Below, piece after piece: positions 53,495 to 62,547 of a stretch of 64,000 bases of DNA. The notes beneath the pieces were generated by a model. It was not told the origin of the DNA, ran no database searches, and saw only the letters and a list, made by a program, of their open reading frames with translations. Position 1 is the first letter of the stretch. Each line of letters starts with the position of its first letter. The translations under genes and the position numbers were made by a program. The stretch comes from Lysobacterales bacterium. Lineage in GTDB: Bacteria; Pseudomonadota; Gammaproteobacteria; Xanthomonadales; Ahniellaceae. The stretch spans positions 248,001 through 312,000 of the forward strand of contig JADJCM010000002.1 of assembly GCA_016703225.1 (NCBI GenBank), written 5' to 3'.

Positions 53495-55078
53495 TCAGGC
53501 TGCGGCTGCCAGCGCAGGCTGCGGCGCGCTGCTTCGGATCAGATGATCAAAGGCGCCGAGCGCCGCGGTCGCGCCCGCGCCCATGGCGATGACGATCTGC
53601 TTGTAAGGCACCGTGGTCGCATCGCCGGCGGCGAACACGCCGGGCAGCGAGGTCGCGCCGTGCGCATCGATCGCGATCTCGCCGCGTGGCGACAGCTCCA
53701 GCGTGCCCTTCAGCCACTCGCTGTTCGGCAGCAGGCCGATCTGCACGAAGATGCCATCGAGCTCGACGCGGTGCAGGCCACCGGCGATGCGGTCCTGGTA
53801 GCTCAGGCCGATCACCTTGCTGCCGTTGCCGTGCACCTCCGTGGTCAGCGCGCTGACGATGACGGTGACGTTGGCGAGGCTGCGCAGCTTGCGCTGCAGC
53901 ACTTCATCAGCGCGCAGCTTGGCGTCGAATTCGATCAGGGTGACGTGGGCGACGATGCCGGCGAGGTCGATCGCCGCCTCGACGCCGGAGTTGCCACCGC
54001 CGATCACCGCGACGCGCTTGCCCTTGAACAGCGGGCCGTCGCAATGCGGGCAGTAGGCGACGCCCTTGTTGCGGTACTCGGCTTCGCCGGGCACGTTCAT
54101 TGAGCGCCAGCGCGCGCCCGGCGCCAGCACGATCGCGCGCGATCTCAGCGTCGCGCCGTTGTCGAGGCGGATGCCGAGCAGTCCCGAGGCGTCGGCGGCG
54201 TCGAGCGCAGCCGCGCGCTGGCCGTTCATGATCTCGACGCCGTAGTCGCGCACGTGCGCTTCCAGCGCGGCGGCGAGGCGTGGGCCTTCGGTTTCGCGCA
54301 CCGAGACGAAGTTCTCGATCGCCAAGGTGTCGAGCACCTGACCGCCGAATCGCTCGGAGAGCACGCCGGTACGGATGCCCTTGCGCGCGGCATAGATCGC
54401 CGCGGCCGCACCCGCCGGGCCGCCGCCGACGACGAGCACGTCAAACGGCGCCTGGTTCTGCAGCGACGCAGCGGCCCGCGCTGCGGCGCCGGTGTCGAGC
54501 TTGCCCACGATTTGCGCCAGGTCCATGCGACCCGAGCCGAACGGCTGGCCGTTCAGGAACACGCTCGGCACCGCCATGACCTGGCGTGCCTCGATCTCGT
54601 CCTGGAACAGCGCGCCGTCGATGGCGACATGCTGGATCTTCGGGTTGAGCACGGACATCAGGTTCAGCGCCTGCACCACGTCCGGGCAGTTCTGGCAGGA
54701 CTGCGAGAAATAGGTTTCGAAACGGAACTCCCCGTCGATCGCACGGATCTGCTCGATCAGTTCTCGCGACTCCTTCGACGGGTGGCCGCCGACCTGCAGC
54801 AGCGCCAGCACCAGCGACGTGAACTCGTGACCGAGCGGCATGCCGGCAAAGCGCAGGCCGCCGGCTTCGCCCTGACGACGGATCAGGAACGAAGGCTTGC
54901 GCGCGTCGGCGTCGTCGCGCAGCACGCGGATCTTTGGCGACAGCGCGGCGATCTCGTGCAGCAGCGAATCGAGATCGTGCGCCGGTTCGCTGGCGTCGAG
55001 CGCGGCGACCAGTTCGATCGGGTCGACGAGCTTGCTCAAGTAACTGCGCAGTTGTTCGGTGAGGTCGGTATCGAGCAT
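53495..55078 (-). CDS. ahpF: Alkyl hydroperoxide reductase subunit F
   Basis: 527 residues. The N-terminal thioredoxin-like part has QSCQNCPD; the FAD-binding domain has VVGGGPAGAAAAIYAARKG; the active disulfide is YCPHCDGPLF; the NADH domain has AVIGGGNSGVEAAIDL; and the C-terminus GVFAAGDATTVPYKQI. It reduces AhpC with NADH. Lies 132 bases behind ahpC. Confidence 0.96.
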   Translation of the reverse strand: MLDTDLTEQLRSYLSKLVDPIELVAALDASEPAHDLDSLLHEIAALSPKIRVLRDDADARKPSFLIRRQGEAGGLRFAGMPLGHEFTSLVLALLQVGGHPSKESRELIEQIRAIDGEFRFETYFSQSCQNCPDVVQALNLMSVLNPKIQHVAIDGALFQDEIEARQVMAVPSVFLNGQPFGSGRMDLAQIVGKLDTGAAARAAASLQNQAPFDVLVVGGGPAGAAAAIYAARKGIRTGVLSERFGGQVLDTLAIENFVSVRETEGPRLAAALEAHVRDYGVEIMNGQRAAALDAADASGLLGIRLDNGATLRSRAIVLAPGARWRSMNVPGEAEYRNKGVAYCPHCDGPLFKGKRVAVIGGGNSGVEAAIDLAGIVAHVTLIEFDAKLRADEVLQRKLRSLANVTVIVSALTTEVHGNGSKVIGLSYQDRIAGGLHRVELDGIFVQIGLLPNSEWLKGTLELSPRGEIAIDAHGATSLPGVFAAGDATTVPYKQIVIAMGAGATAALGAFDHLIRSSAPQPALAAAA

Positions 55079-55210
55079 GGCGGTTTCCTCGGGGCAGTGG
55101 CGCCCGCGACGCGGGCAGGGCGTCGTCCAGCGCAGGCTGGGGCTTGGGCAGGCGCGGGTCTGCCGAAGCCCCCTCGGCGGCCACGGAACGCGGCCGCCGC
55201 GGGGTTGCGA

Positions 55211-55774
55211 TCAGATCTTGCCGACCAGGTCGAGCGAGGGCTTGAGCGTGGCCGCGCCTTCCTGCCACTTCGCCGGGCAGACTTCACCCGGGTGGCTGGC
55301 GACGTACTGCGCAGCCTTGACCTTCCGCAGCAGTTCGCTGGCATCGCGGCCGATGCCGCCGGCGGTGATCTCGACGATCTGGATGCGACCGTTCGGATCG
55401 ACCACGAAGGTGCCGCGGTCGGCCAGGCCCTTGGCCTCGATCAGCACGTCGAAGTTGCGTGAGATCGCGTGCGTCGGATCGCCGACCAGCGGATAGCGGA
55501 TCTTGCGGATGGTGTCGGAAGCGTCGTGCCAGGCCTTGTGCGTGAAGTGGGTGTCGGTGGAGACGCCGTAGATCTCGACGCCGAGCTTCTGGAACTCGGC
55601 GTAATGGTCGGCGAGGTCGCCGAGTTCGGTCGGGCAGACGAAGGTGAAGTCGGCCGGGTAGAAGAAGAACACCGACCACTTGCCCTTGACGGTCTGGTCG
55701 TTGACCTCGACGAACTGGCCATTGTGGAAAGCCATCGCGTTGAACGGCTTGATTTCGGAATTGATCTGGGACAT
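55211..55774 (-). CDS. ahpC: Alkyl hydroperoxide reductase peroxiredoxin subunit C
   Basis: 187 residues. The peroxidatic cysteine lies in ADFTFVCPTELGDL and the resolving cysteine in HPGEVCPAKWQ, a 2-Cys peroxiredoxin. It reduces peroxides and is recycled by AhpF. A GC-rich hairpin (GGCGGCC / GGCCGCC, about 55179-55202) between it and ahpF may set lower ahpF expression. Confidence 0.96.
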   Translation of the reverse strand: MSQINSEIKPFNAMAFHNGQFVEVNDQTVKGKWSVFFFYPADFTFVCPTELGDLADHYAEFQKLGVEIYGVSTDTHFTHKAWHDASDTIRKIRYPLVGDPTHAISRNFDVLIEAKGLADRGTFVVDPNGRIQIVEITAGGIGRDASELLRKVKAAQYVASHPGEVCPAKWQEGAATLKPSLDLVGKI

Positions 55775-55831
55775 GGGCTTGCTCCTGGGTTGGGGTGGGT
55801 TTGCAGTGGCGCCACCTTAGTCTCGCGGCAT

Positions 55832-55879
55832 CTATCTGCAAAATCGATATTTCAGATCGAAGCAATCCAAAAAAGCTAT
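55832..55879 (-). promoter_or_regulatory. Candidate OxyR-binding site upstream of ahpC
   Basis: On the plus strand, tetrads spaced exactly 11 bases apart read CTAT (55832), ATCG (55843), AGAT (55854), ATCC (55865), CTAT (55876). The ATAG-N7-CTAT-N7-ATAG-N7-CTAT consensus of OxyR matches the last four at 11 of 16 positions. It lies 58-105 bases upstream of ahpC. The site is shared with the divergent creD. Confidence 0.45.
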
Positions 55880-56001
55880 TGAAGTGCAAAGCACGCGCGC
55901 CCGCGATCGCGCCGCACTCCGTCCGCCATCGCCACATTTGCACCGGTCGCGGACAGATGCCGGGTGTCTGCTCGCCACACCTGCACCGAAGGAGTCGCCC
56001 G

Positions 56002-57354
56002 ATGTCCATCCCCCGTCCCGCCTTCCACCGCTCGGCCACGCTGAAGTTGCTCGGCGTCGGCTTTCTCGCCTTGTTGATGGCGATCCCGCTGTCGATGCTG
56101 GAGGGGCTGCGGCGCGAACGCGAGGCGCGCCGTGGCGAGGCCGAGCAAGCCCTGGCCACAAGTTTCGGCGAAGCGCAGCGCATCGGCGCGCCGCTGCTGC
56201 GGGTGCCGGTGGAGATGCGCGTGGCGCAGTCGGATGGCAGCACACGGCTGCGCCGCAGCTGGCTGTACCAGGTGCCGGACCGCGTCGACGGCGAAGCGGA
56301 CCTGTCCATCGAGCGGCGCCGTCGCGGCATCTTCGAGTTGCCGGTCTATCAAGCCAAGGTGGTGCTCGCGACCCGCTTCGCGCACGCGCGCAGCGGCTTC
56401 GGCGAGATCGACGGCGAGGCGCAATGGGCGCAGGCGGAACTGGTCATTGGCATCAGTGACCCGCGCGGCCTGCGCGAGATCGGCGCCGACTTCGCTGCGA
56501 CCAAACCGACGCCGGCGGAGTCGCTCGGCGAGGGGCCGGGTGGGCTGCCGTTGTTCCGGCTGGCCAGCGTCGCGCTGGATGCAAGCGACGCAGCGCTGAT
56601 CGGCAAGGTGACGCTGTCGGTGGCCGGTTCACGCCGCTTCGACTGGCTGCCACTGGCGCGCGACTACCGCGCCCACCTACGCGCGCCCTGGTCCGACCCG
56701 AGTTTCGGCGGCGCGTTTTCGCCGACGCATTCGCGCATCGCTGCCGGTGCATCCGAAGCGGCGTGGCAGGTGCTCGAGTTCAACCGCAACCTGCCGGCGG
56801 TGTTCCGTGCCCAGGACCTGCAGGCGGGCGCGCTGGCGGCGCAGGACTTCGGCGTCGCCTTGTATCAGCCGGGCGATGTCTACCAGCGCAACGAGCGCAC
56901 GCTGAAGTTCGGACTACTGGTGATCGCACTCAGCTTCGGCGTGTTCTTCCTGTTCGAGACGCTGGCGCGGCTGCGTCTGCATCCGGTGCAATACCTGCTG
57001 GTCGGGGCGGCGCTGGCGGCGTTCTTCCTGGTGCTGCTCGCTGCCTCCGAGCACCTGCGCTTCGGGCTCGCCTACCTGCTCGCTGCCGCCGTGCTGATCG
57101 CGATGGTCGCGGGTTACGCCGCGGCGGTGTTGCGGCGACCGCGCCATGGTGCGGTGATCGCGCTGTGGCTTGCGCTGCTGTATGCGACCTTGTACGTGCT
57201 GGTCGGTGCCGAGGACTACGCCCTGCTCGCCGGCAGCGGACTGGTGCTTGCCCTGATCGCGGCGACCATGTATCTGACGCGCCGCATCGACTGGTACGCA
57301 TTCGGCGCACCGGTTCCCCCCGAACTGCCGGACCCGGCGGAGCAAGCGTCATGA
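56002..57354 (+). CDS. creD: CreD-like inner membrane protein
   Basis: 450 residues: an N-terminal helix (LKLLGVGFLALLMAIPLSML), a long periplasmic domain (residues ~45-310) and about six C-terminal helices (LLVIALSFGVFFLFE, YLLVGAALAAFFLVLLAAS, YLLAAAVLIAMVAGYAAAV, AVIALWLALLYATLYVLV, LVLALIAATMYLTRR). This matches CreD/CetA-type proteins induced by envelope stress in relatives. SD AAGGAG before 56002. The stop overlaps tsaB. Confidence 0.9.
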   Translation: MSIPRPAFHRSATLKLLGVGFLALLMAIPLSMLEGLRREREARRGEAEQALATSFGEAQRIGAPLLRVPVEMRVAQSDGSTRLRRSWLYQVPDRVDGEADLSIERRRRGIFELPVYQAKVVLATRFAHARSGFGEIDGEAQWAQAELVIGISDPRGLREIGADFAATKPTPAESLGEGPGGLPLFRLASVALDASDAALIGKVTLSVAGSRRFDWLPLARDYRAHLRAPWSDPSFGGAFSPTHSRIAAGASEAAWQVLEFNRNLPAVFRAQDLQAGALAAQDFGVALYQPGDVYQRNERTLKFGLLVIALSFGVFFLFETLARLRLHPVQYLLVGAALAAFFLVLLAASEHLRFGLAYLLAAAVLIAMVAGYAAAVLRRPRHGAVIALWLALLYATLYVLVGAEDYALLAGSGLVLALIAATMYLTRRIDWYAFGAPVPPELPDPAEQAS

Positions 57355-58049
57355 GCGGCTGGCTGCTGTCCCTCGATACCTCGACCGAAGCGGTCTCGGT
57401 CGCGCTGCTGCGCGCCGCCGAGTGCTACGAACGCTTCGAGCTCGCGCCGAAGCGACAGGCGCAGTTGGTATTGCCGATGATCGACGAGGTGCTGGCCGAA
57501 GCCGGCATCGCCAAGTCCATGCTTGGCGCGATCGCAGTCGGTCGCGGACCGGGCGCCTTCACCGGCGTGCGCCTCGGCATTTCGGTGGCTCAGGGCATCG
57601 CGCTCGGGCTCGACGTGCCGGTGCTGCCGATCTCGTCGCTGGCCGCGCTCGCCGCGGACGTGCTCGACATCGACCCGACCCTGACCGTGCTGGCAACGAT
57701 CGACGCGCGCATGGGCGAGGTCTACGCCGGCTGCTATCGCTTCGACGCGCAGCACGGCGTGCAATTGATCGGCGACGAATGCGTCGGTCCGGCGCACAGC
57801 GTGCCGCTGGCGCGCGCCGAACGCTGGGGCGTCATCGGCACCGGCTGGAGCGCCTATCCGGGGTTCTGGTCGCCACGCATCGGTGCGCCGGAGTTCGCCG
57901 ATGGCGCCCGCTTCCCGCGCGCCTCGCGCATCGCCGAACTCGCCGTCTCGCGTTGGCAACGCGGCCACGGCATCGCCCCCGAATTCGCCCTGCCCGCCTA
58001 CCTGCGCGACAAGGTCGCCCTCACCGAAATCGAGCGCGGGGTGCGATGA
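57351..58049 (+). CDS. tsaB: tRNA threonylcarbamoyladenosine biosynthesis protein TsaB
   Basis: 232 residues with the ASKHA-type fold motifs LDTSTEAVSVALL and GPGAFTGVRLGISVAQGI. It partners TsaD and TsaE in t6A modification of tRNA A37. The ATG at 57351 overlaps the creD stop (ATGA), and no other good start lies nearby. Confidence 0.94.
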   Translation: MSGWLLSLDTSTEAVSVALLRAAECYERFELAPKRQAQLVLPMIDEVLAEAGIAKSMLGAIAVGRGPGAFTGVRLGISVAQGIALGLDVPVLPISSLAALAADVLDIDPTLTVLATIDARMGEVYAGCYRFDAQHGVQLIGDECVGPAHSVPLARAERWGVIGTGWSAYPGFWSPRIGAPEFADGARFPRASRIAELAVSRWQRGHGIAPEFALPAYLRDKVALTEIERGVR

Positions 58050-58059
58050 CGCTTCGGCA

Positions 58060-59175
58060 CTATCGACGCGCACCGATCGGCACGACGCCGAGGTCGCGGG
58101 CAGCGCCGATGTCGATGATCTGGTACTCGGGTTGCTTGCGGTCGCCGAAGCGGGCGCGGGCTTTCTGATACTGGGCGTGGCCGCGTTCGCTGGCGCGCAC
58201 GAAGCTGGCGAACGAGGCGTCGTCGCCTTCGTCGCCGGCGCTCGGCAGCACGTCGTCGATCAGGGTGGTCTCCAGAAAGCTGCGCTCGCCGCCGGGGGTG
58301 AGTTCGAAGGCCAGGAACATGTGCCCGGGCACCATCACCAGCGCCGGGTTCAGGTCGATCTTGCGCAGCAGCGAGGCGAACAGCACCGAGCCGTCGACGC
58401 AGTTGGCTTCGGCATTGCCGAAGCTGTCGTCGATGAAGCGTACGTGTTGCGACAGCACGCCGGTCTTGCCGTTGCCGGTGCGGGTGATCGAGCTGTAGCG
58501 GATGCCGCGCTCCTGCAGCGCCCGCCACAGCGCATAGACCTGATTCATCACCTGGCGCGGGTCGCGTGATTGGTAGCCGTCGAAGCGCTTCACCACTTTG
58601 GTCTTCAGCGCTTCGCTGAGGATCTTGCGCACCAGCGGATGGTCCTCGTCGACGTAGGCCGCGAACATCCAGGCGAGGTCGGTGGTCGAGCGCTCGCCGA
58701 CGACGAAGTACGGCGCCTCGTTGACCGAGTGCAGGCGCACGCGTTCGACCTTGCGTTGCACCGGCGCGTCGTCGAGCTGCAGCTCGAAGCTCATCGTCTC
58801 CGGCATTGCCTGTTGCGCGGTACGCAATTGCGCGAACTCCCACTCCAGCGTCGGAAACAGCGCGTAGCGCGTGTTCGCTGCCGGCAACACCACGTCCAGC
58901 GTCGAGGCGCGCAGCCAGCCCGGCATGCGCACCGTCAGCCGCGCGCGTTGGCCGTCACGCTCGGCGACCACACGCGCGCCGATCAGACCATTCGGATCGC
59001 CAAGCAGGCGCGCCTTGGGTTTGGCCGGGGCCGGCAGGTTGGCGGTAGCGAGCACCAGCGACGGAAACACCTGACCCTGCGGGCTCACGACCGGTGTCCA
59101 TTCCGCGGCGCCGGCCGGTATCGTGCACAAGCTCGCCGCCAGCCAGGCCAGCAGGATTCGGGGTCGGATCGTCAT
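58060..59175 (-). CDS. Exported transglutaminase-like domain protein
   Basis: 371 residues with signal peptide MTIRPRILLAWLAASLCTIPAGA. The C-terminal half has the transglutaminase-like core: cysteine in ANCVDGSVLFASLLRK, histidine in VPGHMFLAF, aspartate context downstream. The N-terminal half (PGWLRASTLDVVLPAANTRY; LEWEFAQLRTAQQAM) is a beta domain. Probably a periplasmic peptidase or scaffold; substrate unknown. Start at 59175. Divergent from the tRNA. Confidence 0.75.
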   Translation of the reverse strand: MTIRPRILLAWLAASLCTIPAGAAEWTPVVSPQGQVFPSLVLATANLPAPAKPKARLLGDPNGLIGARVVAERDGQRARLTVRMPGWLRASTLDVVLPAANTRYALFPTLEWEFAQLRTAQQAMPETMSFELQLDDAPVQRKVERVRLHSVNEAPYFVVGERSTTDLAWMFAAYVDEDHPLVRKILSEALKTKVVKRFDGYQSRDPRQVMNQVYALWRALQERGIRYSSITRTGNGKTGVLSQHVRFIDDSFGNAEANCVDGSVLFASLLRKIDLNPALVMVPGHMFLAFELTPGGERSFLETTLIDDVLPSAGDEGDDASFASFVRASERGHAQYQKARARFGDRKQPEYQIIDIGAARDLGVVPIGARR

Positions 59176-59214
59176 GGCGCGATTCTGGGCGAGTGCGCGG
59201 CATCCGCCAAGCCA

Positions 59215-59244
59215 TTGCGCCACGGCTGGTGAAATCACCATAAT
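59215..59244 (+). promoter_or_regulatory. Candidate tRNA-Gly promoter
   Basis: TTGCGC (59215-59220) and CATAAT (59239-59244) are 18 bases apart, and transcription would start about five bases before the mature tRNA. Both boxes match the consensus moderately. Confidence 0.45.
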
Positions 59245-59255
59245 CGCCGCCGAGC

Positions 59256-59329
59256 GCGGGTGTAGCTCAATGGTAGAGCTGTAGCTTCCCAAGCTACTGA
59301 CGAGGGTTCGATTCCCTTCACCCGCTCCA
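59256..59329 (+). tRNA. tRNA-Gly, anticodon CCC
   Basis: Acceptor arms GCGGGTG and CACCCGC pair fully, followed by discriminator T and encoded CCA (59327-59329). The D arm is GCTC...GAGC; the anticodon stem is GTAGC/GCTAC with loop TTCCCAA, so the anticodon is CCC. The T arm is GAGGG-TTCGATT-CCCTT. It decodes GGG. Single copy in the window. Confidence 0.97.
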
Positions 59330-59431
59330 CCCACGCCCGAAACGTGGGCGTTCAGTGAAGGTGACGTGGAGCACGGTTGCCCTATGCTGCGCGCCGGCAC
59401 CCCGCCCTCGACCCTGCTGGAGAATCGCCCC

Positions 59432-60661
59432 ATGAAGTTCCGTTCATTGCTGTTGTTCGCGACATCGTTCGGATTGGCCGCGCCGCTTGTTGCGCAGGAC
59501 CGTGAAACCGTCAATCCGGCCGAAGCGCTGGTGGTCAACGTCGCGCCAACGGTGCCGATGCGTCCACTGGGTTCGCCGATCCTGCAGGACGGTCGCCCGC
59601 AGCTCGTGACGCATCCGGGTATCGGTGCGGGCGGCGCCGACGTCAGTCGTCTGCAGAACACCACGCTCAGCATGACCACGCTCGGACTGAACATTGCGCA
59701 GGGCGCGAACTTCCGCATGACCGACGACTTCGTCGTGCCCGCTTCCGGCTGGACCATCACCGACGTCTCGGTGTACGGCTACCAGACCGGCTCGACCACC
59801 ACCTCGACCTTCACCGGACTGAACTTCCAGATCTGGAACGGCAATCCGAGCGTGGGCGGATCGGCTGTCGTGTTTGGGGATACCACCACCAACCGCATGA
59901 CCGCGACCTCGTTCAGCAACATCTATCGCGATTCCGAAGGTACTCCTGGCGGTACCACCCGCCCGATCATGACCGTGACCGCAGGCGCCCTTTCGATCGC
60001 GCTGCCGGCAGGCACTTACTGGCTCGACTGGCAGCTGGCCGGCAGCCTCGGTTCCGGTCCGTGGGCACCGCCGATCACCATCATCGGACAGACCACCACC
60101 GGCAATGCAATGCAGTCCAACGCTGGCGTCTGGGCCGCGGCCAACGATGGCGGCACGGTGACGCAGCAGGGCTTCCCGATCACGCTCGCCGGCGTGCCGT
60201 CCGAGGCCGATGTCAGCCTGACCAAGACCGCGGTCGTCGCTGGCACGCTCGCGATCGGCAGCAACTTCAACTATGACCTGACCGTGTCCAATGCCGGGCC
60301 CGCCGGTGCGACCGGTGTGGTGGTGACGGACACGCTCCCGGCCCAGGTCACTTATGTCTCGAACACCTGTGGCGCCACCTATGCGGCACCGACCCTGACC
60401 TGGAATGTCGGCGCTCTCGCCAATGCCGCGAACGCGACCTGCTCGATTACGGTCACGGTGGCGCAGACCGGTGCGATTGACAACACCGCGACCGTAACTT
60501 CGACCACCACCGACCCGAATCCGGCCAATGACGCGGCCTCCGCCTCGGTTGCCGGCGCGCTGGATCCGCCGGTGCCGGTCCCGGCGCTCTCGCTGTGGGC
60601 GGCGCTGGCGCTGCTCGCTGGTGTGCTTGGCGCGGGCTGGATCGCCACGCAACGACGCTGA
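59432..60661 (+). CDS. IPTL-CTERM surface protein with DUF11-like repeat
   Basis: 409 residues: signal peptide (MKFRSLLLFATSFGLAAPLVA), a T/S/G/N-rich beta domain with QDRETVNPAEALVVNV, then a DUF11-like module (ADVSLTKTAVVAGTL, SNAGPAGATGVVVTDTLP) at residues ~270-375. The C-terminus PVPALSLWAALALLAGVLGA, then QRR, is a variant of the IPTL-CTERM sorting signal (tryptophan and alanine after the signature, transmembrane helix, short basic tail). It should be sorted to the envelope or surface by an unidentified enzyme. A terminator follows. Confidence 0.85.
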   Translation: MKFRSLLLFATSFGLAAPLVAQDRETVNPAEALVVNVAPTVPMRPLGSPILQDGRPQLVTHPGIGAGGADVSRLQNTTLSMTTLGLNIAQGANFRMTDDFVVPASGWTITDVSVYGYQTGSTTTSTFTGLNFQIWNGNPSVGGSAVVFGDTTTNRMTATSFSNIYRDSEGTPGGTTRPIMTVTAGALSIALPAGTYWLDWQLAGSLGSGPWAPPITIIGQTTTGNAMQSNAGVWAAANDGGTVTQQGFPITLAGVPSEADVSLTKTAVVAGTLAIGSNFNYDLTVSNAGPAGATGVVVTDTLPAQVTYVSNTCGATYAAPTLTWNVGALANAANATCSITVTVAQTGAIDNTATVTSTTTDPNPANDAASASVAGALDPPVPVPALSLWAALALLAGVLGAGWIATQRR

Positions 60662-60683
60662 TCGGGCAGTTTGCGTAATCGCA

Positions 60684-60715
60684 CGAAGCCACCCTTGCGG
60701 TGGCTTCGTCGTTTT
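60684..60715 (+). terminator. Rho-independent terminator after the IPTL-CTERM gene
   Basis: CGAAGCCACC (60684-60693), loop CTTGC, GGTGGCTTCG (60699-60708), then TCGTTTT. It sits 23 bases after the stop and also lies between convergent genes. Confidence 0.85.
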
Positions 60716-60733
60716 CGGATTCCGCAATCCGCC

Positions 60734-61885
60734 TCAATCCACCCGCACCACGCGGTTGCGGCCTTCGGACTTGGCGCGGTAGAGGCCGCCATCGGCGCGC
60801 GCAAGCAGGCGCGTGCTGTCTTCTCCAGGCTGCAGACTGGCGACGCCGATGCTGATGGTGAAGCGCACCGCATCGCCGTTGTCAGTGGGCACCGCGAGCG
60901 CTGCGCTGGCGGCGCGGATGCGTTCACCGACCACGGCCGCAGCCGCGGCGTCGGTGGCCGGCAGGACCGCGATGAACTCCTCGCCGCCGATGCGCGCGCC
61001 GAGATCGCCGGCGCGCAGTTCGCCGCGCATCGCTTGTGAAAACGCCACCAGAACGCGGTCGCCGATGGCATGGCCATGGCGATCGTTGATGCGCTTGAAG
61101 TGGTCGAGGTCGAGTGCGAGTACCGACAGCGGTTCCGGGGCGCGGCGGGCCAGGGCGATGTCGGCATCGAGCCGCGCCAGGCCCATGCGCCGGTTGGCGA
61201 GTCCGGTCAGCACGTCGTGGGCAGCGTCGCTGCGAGCCTGCAGCAATCCCTGCAGGAGAGCCAGCTGCGAGGCACCGGCCCAGGACGCGACGATCACGAT
61301 CAGGCTCAGCAGCCACAGGCTGCCGAGTGGCGAGAGTTCGGGCGCAAACGGAACGATGGTCCCAGGCAGCAGCACCAGCAGGAAGATCGGCAACGAGAGC
61401 GCGGCCGTGGCCGCGATCGGCAGCGGGAAGATCGCCAGCTGGGCCCCGACGATGAACGGAAACAGGCCATAGCCGAGGCGCAACAGCGCCGGCGCATCGG
61501 CGGGCACATGGCGCTGCATGATGGTGAAGGCGGCGCACTGCGCGATCGCGAATACCGCCAGGGACGGACACGCGGGCAGTTTCACAGTTGACGCGCTGCG
61601 GCCAAACCAGGCCGCCCCCAGCAGCACGACGGCGAGCGCGATGCGCAGCAGCACGATGGGTTGCGCAGCGACCCTCGGCATCGCCTGCAGGTCGATCGGG
61701 ATCCACGTCAGCAGGCCGGCGGCGACGAGCACGCACAGCACCGAAAGCCGGTGGCGCACGATGCGCATCTGGTAGTCGCGCTCCGGCGAAGCCAAGGCGC
61801 AGCCGAGCACGATCAGGCACAGCTGGTCGCGCATCTGCTTCGGTGTCGTTGGCCAGGCGGTGGCTGCTTCGGGGGCGGGGCGCAC
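60734..61885 (-). CDS. Membrane-bound diguanylate cyclase
   Basis: 383 residues. About six membrane segments in the first ~210 residues (RLSVLCVLVAAGLLTWIPI; PIVLLRIALAVVLLGAAWF; AIFPLPIAATAALSLP; SLWLLSLIVIVASWAGA) precede a GGDEF domain with DVLTGLANRR, DLDHFKRINDRHGH, and ARIGGEEFIAVL. The signature GGEEF is intact, and RAGD five residues before it is an I-site for product inhibition. The likely start is GTG at 61885 (AAAGGGA seven bases upstream) rather than the farther open frame. Confidence 0.88.
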   Translation of the reverse strand: MRPAPEAATAWPTTPKQMRDQLCLIVLGCALASPERDYQMRIVRHRLSVLCVLVAAGLLTWIPIDLQAMPRVAAQPIVLLRIALAVVLLGAAWFGRSASTVKLPACPSLAVFAIAQCAAFTIMQRHVPADAPALLRLGYGLFPFIVGAQLAIFPLPIAATAALSLPIFLLVLLPGTIVPFAPELSPLGSLWLLSLIVIVASWAGASQLALLQGLLQARSDAAHDVLTGLANRRMGLARLDADIALARRAPEPLSVLALDLDHFKRINDRHGHAIGDRVLVAFSQAMRGELRAGDLGARIGGEEFIAVLPATDAAAAAVVGERIRAASAALAVPTDNGDAVRFTISIGVASLQPGEDSTRLLARADGGLYRAKSEGRNRVVRVD

Positions 61886-62037
61886 GGCATTCCCTTTGAC
61901 TGCGGCGAAGGTTGCATCGGCCGGCGGCGATTTCAAGGCGGCCAACGGGAGCGCTTGACCTGCGTCATCCACCGTGGAGATTGACGGCAGCCGCGGCGCG
62001 CGCGAAGGTGCCGACCCGTGTCCAAGGCGCCGGCGCA

Positions 62038-62547
62038 GTGTCCATTGCCGCAGCATCCGATCCCAGTGCAGAGCCAAACACGCGCCTGCGCCGCATGCTC
62101 GGTTGGCGCGAATGGCTGGCCTTGCCGGACTTCGGCGTGCGCGCGATCAAGGCCAAGCTCGACAGCGGCGCGCGCTCGTCGAGTCTGCATGTCGAGGCGA
62201 TCGAGGAGTTCGCGCGCGAAGGCGTCGCCTGGGTGCGCTTCGCGCTCGACCCGAGCACCCGGAGTGGACGTCGCGCGCGTTGGTTCGAAGCGCCGCTCGC
62301 GGACCGCCGCAAGGTCACCGATTCCGGCGGCAGCTGCGCGCTGCGGCCTTTCATCCGTACCCGCGTGCGCATCGGCGCCGAGGTGTTCGAGATCGAAACC
62401 AATCTGACCAATCGCCATGGCATGATGTTCCCGATGCTGCTCGGTCGCACCGCGATGGCCGGACGCATCATCGTCGATCCCGAGCGCTCGTTCGTGCTCG
62501 GCGACAAGCCGCGTCGCCACAAACGCAGACAGGGTGGGCCCGAATGA
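62038..62547 (+). CDS. RimB-like ATP-dependent zinc protease-family protein
   Basis: 169 residues from GTG 62038; MLGWREWLALP at 62095 is an alternative start. Motifs AIKAKLDSGARSSSLHVEAI, RKVTDSGG, RPFIRTRVRIG and NLTNRHGMMFPMLLGRTAM match COG4067 proteins, which sit beside rimK. The aspartyl-protease-like DSGA suggests peptide cleavage of the glutamate tail. Coupled to rimK by ATGA (62544-62547). Confidence 0.82.
   Translation: MSIAAASDPSAEPNTRLRRMLGWREWLALPDFGVRAIKAKLDSGARSSSLHVEAIEEFAREGVAWVRFALDPSTRSGRRARWFEAPLADRRKVTDSGGSCALRPFIRTRVRIGAEVFEIETNLTNRHGMMFPMLLGRTAMAGRIIVDPERSFVLGDKPRRHKRRQGGPE

Noticed and set aside
55079..55210. Small gene between ahpC and ahpF
   Set aside because: Only GC-rich hairpin sequence was seen, with no start codon and family match.
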